A DNA stretch of 64,000 bases, taken from Ceratopteris richardii (taxonomy: Eukaryota; Streptophyta; Polypodiopsida; Polypodiales; Pteridaceae). Positions 39,438-51,512 of the stretch are shown in pieces. The stretch is taken from positions 187,798,355-187,862,354 of the forward strand of contig CM035413.1 of NCBI GenBank assembly GCA_020310875.1. Reading direction: 5' to 3'. A model generated the notes under the pieces. That model was not told the origin of the DNA. It saw only the letters and a list, made by a program, of their open reading frames with translations, and ran no database searches. Each line of letters begins with the position of its first letter. The stretch's first letter is position 1. The translations under genes and the position numbers were made by a program.

Positions 39438-41400
39438 TTGATGGAGGCTCCGGTGTGAATATTGCTACAACCGCACTTTGTAAAAGGTTAGGGTGGACTC
39501 AGATTGACCCTATTCAGTTTTTTGTGAGAACAGCTGATCAATCTAGGGTACATCTAGTAGGTTTGGTGCGAGATATACCCATTACTCTTCAGGGAGCAGT
39601 GTTCAAAATGACTTTTGTTGTTCTGGAATTACCTGAATCAAGTCTAGATTACAACTTACTATTTGGGAGGCCTTGGTTGAAACAAGCAAAAGTGTTGCAT
39701 GATTGGTCTACACATGAACTTATTTTCAAAAGTAATCATCAGAAATATTTGGTACCCTTGGACGAGATAAAGCCTTGCAACCTTCATGCTCGACCTTACA
39801 TGGCCGAACCCGTGCACATGTTGGATGGACTTTCAGATGATGAAGAAGAAGCTTTCTTCAATGCTAACAAGGATTTGCTAGCCCTGGGTACAGTTGATTT
39901 ACAAGCGATTGTAGATAATTGGAATCCGACTGCTTGTACGGTAGTTCCGCTTTCTAAAGGGTTGGACCCAGCTCCAGATCAATTCTTGAATGCCACAAAT
40001 ATACACCAATTATTTCAGCCACCTGAGGATATATCCATGCCCCGATAGTTTTATGTACCGGAAGATCAACTAATCACTTGTAATTTGGGAGACGAGGCTA
40101 CTCCGTGACCTGTCAAGCCGAAGGCCAGGCTATCGGAAACTTTTCAAAATGATTTACTACAGTTGCTGAAAGAATTTCAAGATGTATTTGCATGGGACTA
40201 TCGTGATATGAAAGGGTTGGACCCTCGCATCTATCAACACCGTGTGATGCTGAAACCAGATGCATGACCAATTAAACAACCTAGTTACCAAATGAATCCC
40301 AACTATGCTACTCAAGTGAAAGTTGAATTGGATCGCTTATTGAAAGTAGGCTTTATTGTCCCCATTGAGCATGTGGAATGGATTTCGCCTATTGTCATTG
40401 TCCCAAAGAAAAACAAGCAGTTGTGTATCTGTGTAGATTACCGAAAGTTAAATGCGGTGATAGTGCCTGATCCCTTTTCGCTTCCCTTTTTGGATACGAT
40501 GCTAGATGATGTTGCTGGATGAGAAATGTATTCCTTTTTGGATGGTTATAGTGGCTATAATTAGGTGTGCATGGCTGAAATGGACATCCCAAAGACTGCG
40601 TTTATTACAAAATGGGGCATATGTGCGTGTACGGTGATGTGGTTTGGTCTCTGCAATGCTCCCAGTACCTTTCAACGATGCATGCAAGAAATCTTTTCTC
40701 CCTACTTAAGCACGTTTATGCGGGTGTATTTGGATGATTTTTCGTTATCCGATGACGCATTGACTCACCTCTATCACCTACGTTGCTGCTTTTCTAAGTG
40801 TAGGGAGTTTTGTTTGTGCTTAAATCCCAATAATTCGGTCTTTTCCATTTCCTATGGCAAATTGCTTGGTCATATCATTTCGCAACAAGGCATTCAAGTG
40901 GACCCTGATAAAGTGAAAGCCGTGTTGAATGCACCTTTCCCTACGACACCAAAGGAAGTTATGTGATTCCTTGGACAAATACGCTAGCATGGACGACATC
41001 TTTGGTGGCTCGCGCATGTAGCTATACCTTTGAATTGGGTGATTACTAGCAATCCTCGATAGTTTGCATGGATAGAGGAGTGCCAAATTGCATTTGATCG
41101 TCTGAAAACACTCTTAACATAGGCTCCTATTCTGCAAGCACCGAACTGGAAGCTTTCATTCCATGTTTTTGTGGATGCATCTGACATTGCAATCGGTAGT
41201 GTGCTAATGCAACAACAAGATAAGTGGTTCCGCCCTATTTATTATGCTAGTCAACGATTAGCCACTGTTGAACGGAATTATTTTGTAACTGAGCGTGAAT
41301 GTCTGGGTTTGGTTTATTCGATGCAGAAATTCCGATAGTATTTATTGGGACGCCCATTTACCTTTCATGTGGATCATGCGGCTCTAGTTTATCTTGTCCG
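39404..41400 (+). pseudogene. Element E protease, reverse transcriptase and RNase H, many stops
   Basis: One frame contains: protease LIDGGSGVNIA (about 39430); the reverse transcriptase entry (VFAWDYRDMKG, CVDYRKLNAV); catalytic VYLDDF (about 40725); and RNase H FHVFVDASDIAIGSVL (about 41165) with YYASQRLATVERNY. Ten in-frame stops occur between 40046 and 41338. Most fit a single C-to-T or G-to-A change from the residue the family expects (for example CGA at 40265 and 40964; CAG at 40562, 41060 and 41120). No other frame is needed up to about 41450. Confidence 0.85.
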
Positions 41401-41459
41401 CCAGCCACATTTAGGGGGCAGATTAGTCAGGTGGGTGTTGTTGCTGCAAGAATTTGATT

Positions 41460-42880
41460 GAGGTTGTACATCGTTCAGGATCAGCGCATGCTCTTGCTGA
41501 TTTTCTTCTCGGCTTGATTCCGATGAACTTCCTAGCGGTATTGATGACACTACCCCCACTATCTATGTGACTGGTCTTGTACAGGATGATTGTCAAGTGC
41601 TCCCTATGGCACCGTCGTACTATGATACTCTTATGATTTTTCTAACTAGTGGATGTTCCCCGACTAATACTTCCACTTCTGCTCGCCGTAAACTGGCTAT
41701 GTATAGTCGACGATTTCAGATCATTGGGTACAGTTGTATTATATGGATCCATTTGGTGCGCTTTTACAATGTATTCCTCCACATGAAGTTTCTTCAATCA
41801 TCGACATGGCTCATTCTGCTCCTTTTGGTGGTCATTTTTCGGTTGATCTTACTTACCGGAAACTTCTGTAGAGTGGCTTATGGTGGCACATTATGCAGCG
41901 TGACATTACTGCTCATGTCAAACAGTGTGATGCTTGTCAACGATCAGGGCAACCTTTACAACAACATCATTTCCCACTGCAACCTGTCTCTCTTGAGCCC
42001 TTTCAAAACTGGGGCTTGGATTTCGTTGGTCCCATTACACATCTTGCCACGGTTACTAATCATCGGTATATACGCACCTGTATTGACTATGCTACTTGAT
42101 GGGCTGAAGCTTGGGCTTTAAGGTCCGCAACTGCATCGATGGTAGTCAAATGTTTGATGAGTGATGTTTTTCCTCACTACGGTCTTCCCTTGGAGATTGT
42201 TTCCGATCAAGGTACGCATTTTGTTAATGCCTTAATGCAAGTGCTTACCTGCACACTAAAGATTGCCCATAAATTTAGCTCCCCGTATTATGCTCGCACC
42301 AATGGACTCGCTGAAAGTACCAATAAAACCCTTCTTAACATGCTAAAGAAACTTGTGTTGGAATGTCCGGAGTGTTGGGATCAATTCCTTCCTGCAGTCC
42401 TATGGGCATACCATACTACTTACAAAGTTGCAAGAAATATGCCTTTTAAATTGGCATATGGTCTGGAGGCCATTGCACCCATGGAGTTGGTGGTACCTAG
42501 TTTACGGGTGGCATTGGACCATAAGCTATTGCCAGAAGAGTCCTTTCCTTTTCGGTTGGATGTGTTGCGGTCCTTGGACGAACAACATCTTGAAAGTTTT
42601 TTGATGCTACAAGAAGTGCAACTGAGGCAAGCTAAGACTCATGATCAATTTCTCCAGACTCCCGTATTTACCAAAGGATAATTAGTTCTTTTCTATAATG
42701 CTAAGTCTAATCGTTCAGCAGGCAAGTTCAAGCTTAGATGGTTTGGTCCCTACCGTATTGCAGATCAGGTTGGACCCGCTACCTTTTGGTTATCCACTTT
42801 AAATGGTACTCTTCCTCATAAACCCATCAATGGGTCGAAACTTTGTCCATGTTATGAAAAGGCTACTTCATCTTAATTCA
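41460..42880 (+). pseudogene. Element E integrase
   Basis: After frame changes near 41455-41880, the zinc-binding CDACQRSGQ and core LDFVGPI (first Asp), SDQGTHF (second Asp) and NGLAESTNK (Glu) follow in one frame from 41893 to 42681, with a TGA near 42098. Downstream, KFKLRWFGPYRI resembles the integrase C-terminal tail. A TAA at about 42679 interrupts it. No chromodomain is visible. Confidence 0.85.
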
Positions 42881-43217
42881 TTGATGGTATTTTTTATTAT
42901 TCATCCGGTTTATGTTGGTTTTGTCTCTCGACCTCTATTTACATTACCCGCATTTGGGTTGACCGTTTGACCATAAATTTTCCATTTTTCTTACATATCC
43001 ATGATTAGCCACCACACTACATGTTTGGGATTTTGTTAATCCGTGAATGTCATCATCATGCATGCATGTTCCCAACCACTGATGATGATTGCATTTTCTA
43101 CCCCGCTTCCATTCGACGTTTTTACTTAACCAAGATCTTCATCCTCTTTTCCGCTATTGTGTACTTGCGCTCTGTGTCCTCTCTGTTGTACTGTGTATTC
43201 ACTTTCTGTTAATCGCC

Positions 43218-44814
43218 ATGGAAGCTCTAGCCAACATTACCACCTTCCGTGCTGGCTTATCTCCCGAATTGAGTGAGTTTTTGCGTGCACGCAGCCTATT
43301 GGCGTTCGTCGAATTGCCTTGTCATTTGGTCAAATGTCACCTTTCTTTGCTCAAGTTATTGCTATAATTGTCGATATCCCCCGGACAGAGACCTGTTGGC
43401 CGATCACCTGCCTCAACCCGCATAGTAGTTACCCTGAACACTGTGGCTGAAGGATTCCATCTCCCTCAAGATGGCAGTGTGGATGTCCCCTTGCTGCGGA
43501 TGACGACAATGAAGCAATTATTCTCGTGCCAGTCTTCTAATGAGTTTGCAATTCTATGCCAACTTGAACCGGAGTGCTCTGCCCTGCAATTTCTGGTATG
43601 GCTATTCTCAACCTCCAGAAATGCATCTATGGGATCTCTCAACCTTTTTACTCCATGATCGATGCTGCTGCCCGCAAAGCCGTTAATTGGGCATTATTTT
43701 TCTTCCGGCACATTCACCATGAATGTCAACTGATCTCTCGACAACTTGCCAAAGGTGATATCCCTCAAACTCGTCTTCCCCATCTTCTTTCTTTTCTCCT
43801 TCCAGTTGTTCACCCTGTTCAGCCTCCTTCGATGAATACCCTCCTTTTCCACGAAGAATTAGCGCAAGTTATGGGAGTTGATGAAGATAATGACGATCTC
43901 CTGCAATTTTTTCGGGGAAAGTGTAGGAAACTCAGCCCCTCGCTGAGTCAAGTACAACCATCTTCCACTACAGTCAATCTGCAGGACACCATTTCCTTTG
44001 CGCACATCCTTTTTGCCCCACACTCTACTGATAAAGCACCCGACACGGTCACAAATTTTATGAACCTAACGAAGCAAACACAAAATGAGGAGTTGCTAGT
44101 TCATCAGGATGTTCAACTCGATATGGTAACCTCCCCTGTACATCCTTCTTCACCGAAAGCTACGACACCTCCCCTTTCCCCTTCTAAAGTGCCATTACCT
44201 CCTAGCCCTCCTCCTTCGCCTCATCATTCGGTGGCCATTTCCCATTCTAAACCTATCCCTTCTTCTCCTGATTATTCCCCCCTTCCTCTTTAGCAACCAT
44301 CTCCATCAATCCTTCTAGACTTGTTTCAACCTTTATGGTACTTGATTCCTTCGCTCAGTTAGCCCAAATTGAGGAGTTTCTCATACACCTCTCCAAGCAA
44401 CTCCCTCATCAATTACATGATGCTCACCAGTCCCTTCGTATCGAATATCAAGCCAAAGTAGACTTGCTGGAAGCAGACATCACACCCTCCAGGAAGATGT
44501 TCTAGCTGTCAAAACAGATGCAAGTCTATTATAGGATCAGCTTACAGTTTTACAGGGACAAGTGACCGCAAAGGATGACGTTATCGTAGCTTGAGACACA
44601 AAGATTCTTCAACTCAAACAAGCCGTGATAGATAAGGAGGATGGTATGTGTGCATTAGGGTCTTAGTTAGACACCACTCACACTAGGTTTCTTACAGTAG
44701 AGAAGGCTTATCAAGTGATGGCACATAAGGCGTTACAAGCAGAGACAGAACTTAAGAAGGTTACCAAAGAGCTATTCCATAAAATCCAGACTTTGGAGGT
44801 AGAATTGGACGAAC
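43218..44814 (+). pseudogene. Element E extra ORF after pol, N-terminal part
   Basis: Starts MEALANITTFRAGLSPELSE, about 340 bp after pol ends. The product I can follow across frame shifts has a globular N-terminal part (MAILNLQKCIYGISQPFYSM at about 43598), a Pro/Ser-rich stretch at about 44140-44290, and then heptad-rich coiled coil (ELKKVTKELFHKIQTLEVEL) up to the F insertion. I do not recognise the family. Extra ORFs between pol and the 3' LTR occur in Athila (env-like) and Tat/Ogre lineages. No signal peptide or membrane segment is evident, so an envelope role is not supported. Confidence 0.6.
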
Positions 44815-45098
44815 TGTGGCGCTCCCTCGATGAACCCCCTTGTTTTATCTTGACCTGCACTCACTACGAAAAGGTCCGCTGGCTATCAACACAGAGAACG
44901 ATAGTCGAATATCCTCCCAGCTGCGTGGTCTCGTTCCATATTCACTCTCTCTCGCTACATACCCAAAATGGGTCTAGTCAAGATTCCTCCAATGAGTGCC
45001 ACTTGGCACTCATTTGAGTATCACATTTCATATGAACAAGAGGAGGGTCTCACCTCTAAGTCTTATTCATATTAGATACTCCATATGACAATATGACA
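44815..45098 (-). repeat. Element F 3' LTR
   Basis: 284 bp. A polypurine tract (AAGGGGAAGAAAA, minus strand) directly precedes it at about 45099-45112. Confidence 0.92.
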
Positions 45099-45224
45099 TT
45101 TTCTTCCCCTTAATTACATTTTTGTCCTCAAAAATGGTATTGGAAGGTCTTACAGAGAGAGAAATATTAGAACGACCACTCCCACTATATCCCCACATAT
45201 AAAAATACATGGTCCTGTCTCCGT

Positions 45225-45370
45225 GTTGTTTCCCCATATCCTTCCCCTTAAGAAGACTCTTGGGAAGGTAATCTAAAACTGGGAAACCGTCTCTGAAGGG
45301 TGCTAACCCGCTCCCATGTAGCACTATCTTCTGAACTATCTTTCCACTTTACTAAACACTCTTTATACAA
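45225..45370 (-). pseudogene. Element F chromodomain
   Basis: In one minus-strand frame, ECLVKWKDSSEDSATWERVS is followed by LQRRFPSFRL. This is the VKW-x-ATWE-x-L-x-FP pattern of the C-terminal chromodomain of plant chromoviruses, which targets integration by reading histone marks. It is in a different frame from the integrase ORF and is separated from it by stops, so it could not be translated as a fusion now. Confidence 0.75.
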
Positions 45371-45737
45371 GTGACTCCTCATCCGTTTCTCTCGAGTGCA
45401 TAGTATGCTCTCAGGCTCATGTGGAATAGATTGAACAGAGATAGGTTCTACTACCTCACTATCTGGAATGAGGTTGTCAGATTCACCCAGCCTTTTCTTA
45501 AGCCGGCTAACATGAAAAAACTGGATGGATTTGACTATTCACTGGAAGTTGGAGCTGGTAAGCCATTTTTCCTATTCTCTTAAGTATTTGGAAAGGTCCA
45601 CAATACCTAGGAGATAATTTTGGACAAGGTCCCATCTTCATCGTTTCAGACCTAGATGGAACTCTAAGATAGACTTGTTCTCCTAACTCAAAGTTGATAT
45701 CTCTCCTTTGAGGGCTAGCATAGGCTCTATCTCTATC

Positions 45738-46451
45738 CTAAGCTCTCCTAATGCTGTCCTTAGCAAGCCTAAGCATATCATTCATCTCTTCCAAGAAGTC
45801 CTTTGAGGCTTGAACTTTTTCATTTTGCAAGCCTACTGCATAAGGAGCCCTTGGCTGAAACCCATACATAAGCATAAATGGACTATGTCCAGTGGAAGAG
45901 TGCTTGGCACTATTATATGCAAACTCTACTATAGGTAAATATTCTTCCCAATTAGTTTGCCTTTCATTAACATATGCTCGAAGCATATCCTCTAGGATTT
46001 GGTTAACCCTTTCTGTCTGCCCATCCGACTGTGGATGCTTGACCGTACTCATGCTAAGCTTCATATCCAACCTTTTGAAGACTGCTCTCCAAAAGTGGCT
46101 AGTAAACTTCCTATCCCGATCGGAAACTATGCCTAAAGGAAGACCATATAACCGGTATAGGTTCTCCACAAAAAGTCTAGCCAACTCTGGTGTCTTCACT
46201 GTAGTACGTGTCGGAATAAACCTAGCCATTTTGGTTAACCTATCCACAATTACCCAGACCGAGTCGTGCCCTCTCTGTGTCTTAGGTAATCCGACTATAA
46301 AGTCCATGGAGATACTCTCCCACTTCCCATTAGGAATATCCAATGGGTGGAGTAGTCCTCCAATCCTCAACCTCTCAGCTTTGTTGACCTGGCATTTGTT
46401 GCATTTAAGCACATACTCTAGGACGTCTTTATGAAGTCCAGGCCAATAAAA
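45738..46451 (-). pseudogene. Element F integrase core
   Basis: Zinc-binding half: [19 protein letters not shown] lies upstream in the reverse transcriptase ORF and CNKCQVNK begins here. Core: SMDFIVGLPKTQRGHDSVWV (first Asp), IVSDRDRKFTSHFW (second Asp) and PQSDGQTERVNQ (Glu). It is in frame with the reverse transcriptase ORF and separated from it only by a stop at 46452-46454 (KR-stop-FYWPGL). Confidence 0.9.
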
Positions 46452-48245
46452 CTACCTCTTAACAAGATCATAAGTCTTGCTAACTCCTGGGTGTCCCGCA
46501 CTAGGTGTGTCATGACACTCATATAAAATATGCCGTCTCATCTCAGTATCTCTAGGGACACACACCTTACCTTTATATAATAGTTTTCCATCATGGACAC
46601 TATAATTCTTCCACTTGAATCCTTCTTGAGTACCCATCGATACTCCATCCTCACTGGAAACCCGTATATCACGATCCCCATTCTCTATGGCTTCCCAAAT
46701 CTCGGAATATGTAGGATCAAGCCTACATTTTCCTCTAAGGGACTCAAGTAGCTCGCTAGTGATCTGAGTAAAACTCAGTCCATTGAGCATAGGCATGCGG
46801 CTAAGTGAATCAGCCACTACATTAAACTTTCCCTTCCTGTACCTAAGCTCATAATCAAACTCTTGAAGGGTCTCTGCCCATCGGGCCTTACGACCTTTAA
46901 GGTCTGTTTGATTAGAGAGCCACTTAATGCTCTCCTGATCAAACAATATCGTAACTTTGGCACCATATAAATAATGACGCCACTTTTTCAAAGCATGGAC
47001 AATTGCATACAACTCCTTCTCATAGACGGAGTAATTCTTTTGAGCCGGTTCTAGTTTCTTGCTCTCAAAAGCTACTGGTCGACCATCTTGTACTAAAACC
47101 GCTCCTATGGCAAAGTCACTCGCGTTCGTCTCAACCACAAATGGTTTGTTGGGATCTGCTATGTGTAAAAGTGGAGCTGTAGCAATTGCTACTTTCAACT
47201 TCTCCATACTTTGCTTCTGTTTGTCTCCCCAATGAAAGGCTTTCCCTTTTCCTTTAAGCTGTTCCATCATCGGGACAACAATCTTGGCATAATTTTTAAT
47301 GAATCTTTGATAGAAACCTGATAAACCTAGGAAGACCTGCAGCTCTTCCAGGTTCCGTGGATGTGGCCATTCCATAATAGCCCTTACTTTTTCAGGATCC
47401 ATCTGGATTCCATCCTGGGAGACTATATGCCCAAGGTATCTAACCTCTATCTTGAAAAATTCACACTTTAACTCCTTAGCAAAGAGCGAATTTTCCCTTA
47501 GCACTTGAAATACTTTCCTCAAGTGTTCCAAGTGCTCTTCTTCTGATGCACTATAGATCAGAATGTCATCCAAAAAGTCTACTACAAAGTATCCTAGATA
47601 AGGCCGTAAAACACTATTCATGAGTTTCATGAAAGTGGCCGGAGCATTGGTGAGACCAAAAGGCATCACCAAAAACTCATAGTGCCCATATCTAGTCCTA
47701 AATGCAGTCTTAGGGACATCCTCTATCCTAATCCTGATCTGGTGATATCCTGATCTAAGATGAAGCTTGGTAAAATACCTAGCTTGATGTGACTGATCAA
47801 ATAGATCTTCCAATCTAGGCATTGGAAATCTATTTTTGATAGTTACCTTATTAAGTGCTCTATAGTCTATAAATAATCTCATAGAGCCATCTTTCTTTTT
47901 AACTAGGAGCATTGGCGATGCCCATGGTGATTTACTAGGTTTGATGAAGTCTTTATCTAAATAATCCTGCAATTGCTTCTCAACCTCCTCATGCTGAGAA
48001 ACACTAAGCCTATAAGGTGGTCTACCAATAGGGTTAGTGTTAGTAACAACCTCTATGGCATGGTCAATGTTCCCTCTCTCAGGTGGTAGCCCTCTAGGTA
48101 AGTCAGTGGGAAAAATATCTCTATACTCAAACATAAGATCCTTAAAACTTTTAGCCACACACTCTTGCAAAAAGAATAGTAGAAAGTCCTCTTCATATTT
48201 ACATTCATAGCATGAAAATATACATAAGATGAGCTGTCTGTACAA
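46452..48245 (-). pseudogene. Element F reverse transcriptase and RNase H
   Basis: An open frame of 597 codons: the reverse transcriptase begins near [20 protein letters not shown], with [32 protein letters not shown] and catalytic FLDDILIYS. RNase H reads [14 protein letters not shown] where families have VETDASDF, so its first catalytic Asp is Asn. The tether ends [14 protein letters not shown] before the stop. The frame differs from the upstream protease by an indel near 48230. Confidence 0.9.
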
Positions 48246-50054
48246 TGCTGCATATCATGACTATACAATAAAAACATGTCCTGTACATGCTGAGAATAAC
48301 AGAGACTATACAACTCTAGTGATGAAATGAGAGGTGCACTAGGTACATCTCTCTCTCCCTGAATACAAACTTTACTTCCATTCTTTTCAAATTTGAGTGT
48401 GTTGTTTTGATAGCTGCGTTTAAGTGTGTCTCCCAACCCCCATAGCCACTCTCTTCCTAAGACTAGATATGTCCTCTCCATATTCATAATTTGGAAGTCC
48501 ATATAATCTGTATAGTCCTGCATCTTGACTTCCAAATTGGATACCATAGTATCCCATATTCTTTTATCTTGCCCTTGCATCATAGATACAATGTATTTAT
48601 GTGCACTAGGCTGATGGGGAATCTTTAATTTCTTGACCAAAGCATAGTTTATGAAATTATGAGTGGCAGAATCATCTATCATGACCCGCACCCTGGTCCC
48701 ATATACACTACCATGTAGCTTAACTAAGTCATGTGGTCCAAACTGCGGTGACCACAATGACTGAGTCAAACAACAGGTGTGCTCTATATCCTCGTGCATC
48801 ACCTCCACTCCCTTGCAGCTAGAGCTACCATGAATAGGAAGGGTCTGCACTAGGTGGACCACCTTTCTGCCCTTTTCGGGGGCCGTACTAGACTCTGGTC
48901 CCTTCTTCTTTTCTTCCCCCTTCTTGAGTGGACAGTTCCACTATGAATGGCTAGGGGATAGGCACCTAAAACACAGGTTCTCTCTTTTGGCCTTCTCAAA
49001 CTGGTCTGTGGATAGCCTAGGCTCTTGTGATCTTTGTTTTTTAATAAAAACTTTGTTTTTCCCAAAAGGCAACTTCTTCTTGAATTTAGTCATACTAAGA
49101 GGCTTGAGGGGCTGATCCGTCTCCATAGGAGTATATTGAGGACGGTTATGGTCCTCATATATCTATGCATATTTGATTGCCTCCTCAAACGTCTTAGGCA
49201 CATTCCTTCTGACTTCCCTCTTTATGGCTTTGTCTAAGCCCCTAACAAACCCTCTGGTCTTCTGAAAATCATCTAAGCCCTTAAGTTTCAAAATGATCTC
49301 TCTATAGTGGGATAGGTAGATCGAAAGAGGCCTACCTCTCTGTGTAATCCTATCCCACTCATCCCAATTCCTCTCCTCCTCATTCTCAAGAAGAAACTCT
49401 TTTAGAAAAAGAGTCTCAAACTGAGTCCAGTCAGTAGGGATAGAGTTCGCCTCCTTAAGACTCATCCACCACTTATAAGCACGCGGGCCGAGGGAGAGAC
49501 TCGCCTCTAGCACACGATACTCAGGTGGGGTGCCCTTCAATTGATGCAAATCATGCCACTTTTGTAAAAAAGTGTAGATTGCATCCTTGTTCCTGTCTCG
49601 GTCATCCCCCGTAAAGGTAGGTGGCTTCAAATCTTTTAGGAGGGGAGCTTCCCTAGAGCTCTCTCCTTTGTGCTTACTAGGAAGAGAAGTCTCTTTCCTA
49701 GTAATCTCTAGAGGAATAGGGGGGGGTCTCTCCTTCATTCCTAGCTAGGAAAGAGGTGACACTAGTCTCAAGTGAGATCATTTGAGACTTAAGCTGCTGT
49801 ATAAGAGAAGTGATGCTACCCAGATCTTTCTCTAGTTTAAGGGTTTGTTCTTTCAAGCCTATGAATTGGTCACAAGTGAAAAATTCATCTATAAGCTCTT
49901 CATAAGTGTACTCTTCCTGTGAAGGCTCTTTCTCTTCTAAGTTCTCTTCTATTTCTTGCCCTAATTCTACTTCTTCCATTTTAGCATCAGGATCCTCTAG
50001 TTGCTCTTTAGGTGGAGAAGTGGTCTCAACTACTTGTTTGCCTTTAGTTTCCAT
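48053..50054 (-). pseudogene. Element F Gag and protease, frameshifted
   Basis: The start is METKGKQVVETTSPP at 50054, an acidic N-terminus with coiled coil (LKEQTLKLEKDLGSITSLIQ). A G-run near 49717 shifts the frame. Capsid follows (RAYKWWMSLKEANSIPTDWTQF, FLKEFL). A TAG replaces Gln near 49165. The zinc knuckle CFRC-x4-H-x4-C has a TAG inside it (48941-48943). The protease motif reads VMIDDSATHNFI where IDSGATHNFI is usual, so the catalytic triad is altered. Confidence 0.85.
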
Positions 50055-51209
50055 GTTTAAGTTCCCTTCCCCCGTTCGCTAACTAGAGTATAAGGAAATG
50101 AATGGAAGTAAAGCTCAAATATGCAAGAAGAAGAGAAATATATCACAAGAGCACTTCCCTGTTACAAAGTAGAGCTGCGGAAGCGAAATCCAAGTGGTCC
50201 TTGATGCTTCAAGTCGTTGATTTTGAATCCTCGCCAGGCCCAAAAGAAAATTGGAAATGTCCACTTGGTTCGGGGAGGTTCTAAACACCATAAACCATCC
50301 AAAACAATGCCAAAAACACGTGGGAAAAGCCCCAATCGAGCAAACTGAGTGAAACTGAGCAATTTCATAAATGTAACAATCCTCGCCAGTCCACAAATTG
50401 CTGCCCAGCACCTGTACTTCAAGAATTTGAGACTATCCCAAGTGAAAAAAGTAGATTTGGAGTCCGGATGACTAAAAACTAGGCCCGGGAGTGGGTGCCT
50501 TGTTCCTGTTGAAGAACTGCAGAGAGATTTTAGTGGGGAAAATCTCATCCAAATCCAACGCCGATGGTTTCTCAGTGAAGCTTAGGAGTGCACCTTCAAA
50601 ACGTGACCAAAATTTTTGGAATCTAATATCGTATGAAGAAGCTATGGTGCGGGGAAGTTGGGTATGTCACGGATGGAAAGTGAAAAACCTCATCTTCATG
50701 GATGGATGACTTTGAAAAGCTCAAAATTGAAAGACTAAAGCTTTTTTAAGTCACCCCAAAGCCCATAGCCCATCTCCACAACCCATATTCTCCGATACCA
50801 ATGTTGGGAATTGAACTCACAACCTCCCTGTTAGGAGTGCGATGGGCTGACCACTTGCCCCAAAATCCATGGTAGAGGATTACTTCCTAATCCTATCTCT
50901 TAAGGCGTAGTTCAACCATCTCCTACTAGGATTATGTGACATTCCTTTCCCCTTAGACTGGAGCATTGCCCTCAATGGTCACTTGTGGACCCTTCTGAAC
51001 TCTTGGACCCACTTTCCATGCATGAGTGCTTCCACCAACCTCAAACTCCAGCACATGGACCAAATTTGGACCTATCCCACCCTCCGTGGGTGCCCAAATG
51101 CCCATGCGCCTTCATCCAAGGTCAGTTTCACACTCACCACAGATAAGCGCTTTTTCCAAGTGCCCACGAATGAGGCGTAAACCTTTGTCTTGCCCAATTT
51201 CTCAACTAG
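50055..51209 (-). other. Element F leader with a second primer-site-like junction
   Basis: Between the F primer site and Gag. At 50791-50803 the minus strand reads CCCAACA-T-TGGTATCGGAG, like another LTR end plus initiator-Met primer site. The adjacent GTTCAATTCC (about 50807-50816) also fits a tRNA B box. It could be a fragment of another LTR element or a SINE head. No coding is supported. Confidence 0.45.
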
Positions 51210-51221
51210 GCTCTGATACCA
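51210..51221 (-). promoter_or_regulatory. Element F primer-binding site (initiator tRNA-Met)
   Basis: TGGTATCAGAGC on the minus strand, one base from the 5' LTR. Confidence 0.9.
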
Positions 51222-51222
51222 A

Positions 51223-51507
51223 TGTGGCGCTCCCTCGATGAACCCCCTTGTTTTGTCTTGACCTGCACTCACTATGAAAAGGTCCGCCAGCTATCAAACA
51301 CGGAGAACGATAGTCGAATATCCTCCCAGCCGCATGGTCTCGTTCCATATTCACTCTCTCTCTCTACATACCCAAAATGGGTCTAGTCAAGAGTCCTCCA
51401 ATGAGTGCCACTTGGCACTCATTTGAGTATCACATTTCATATGAACAAGAGGAGGGTCTCACCTCTAAGTCTTATTCATATTAGATACTCCATATGACAA
51501 TATGACA
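51223..51507 (-). repeat. Element F 5' LTR
   Basis: 285 bp matching 44815-45098 with about nine substitutions and a 1-bp indel. Confidence 0.92.
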
Positions 51508-51512
51508 CGAAC

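Larger units (their letters stand above)
44815..51507 (-). mobile_element. Ty3/gypsy chromovirus F, minus strand, inside element E
   Basis: 6693 bp with LTRs at 51223-51507 (5') and 44815-45098 (3'), 285 and 284 bp, ends TGT...ACA, and a perfect 5-bp duplication CGAAC (44810-44814 and 51508-51512). The primer site for initiator tRNA-Met is at 51210-51221. The order is Gag, protease, reverse transcriptase, RNase H, integrase, chromodomain: a chromovirus. The LTRs differ at about nine positions. Confidence 0.93.

Noticed and set aside
43218..44814. Envelope-like gene making element E a retrovirus-like element
   Set aside because: No signal peptide, transmembrane segment or cleavage motif is visible; coiled coil alone is not enough.
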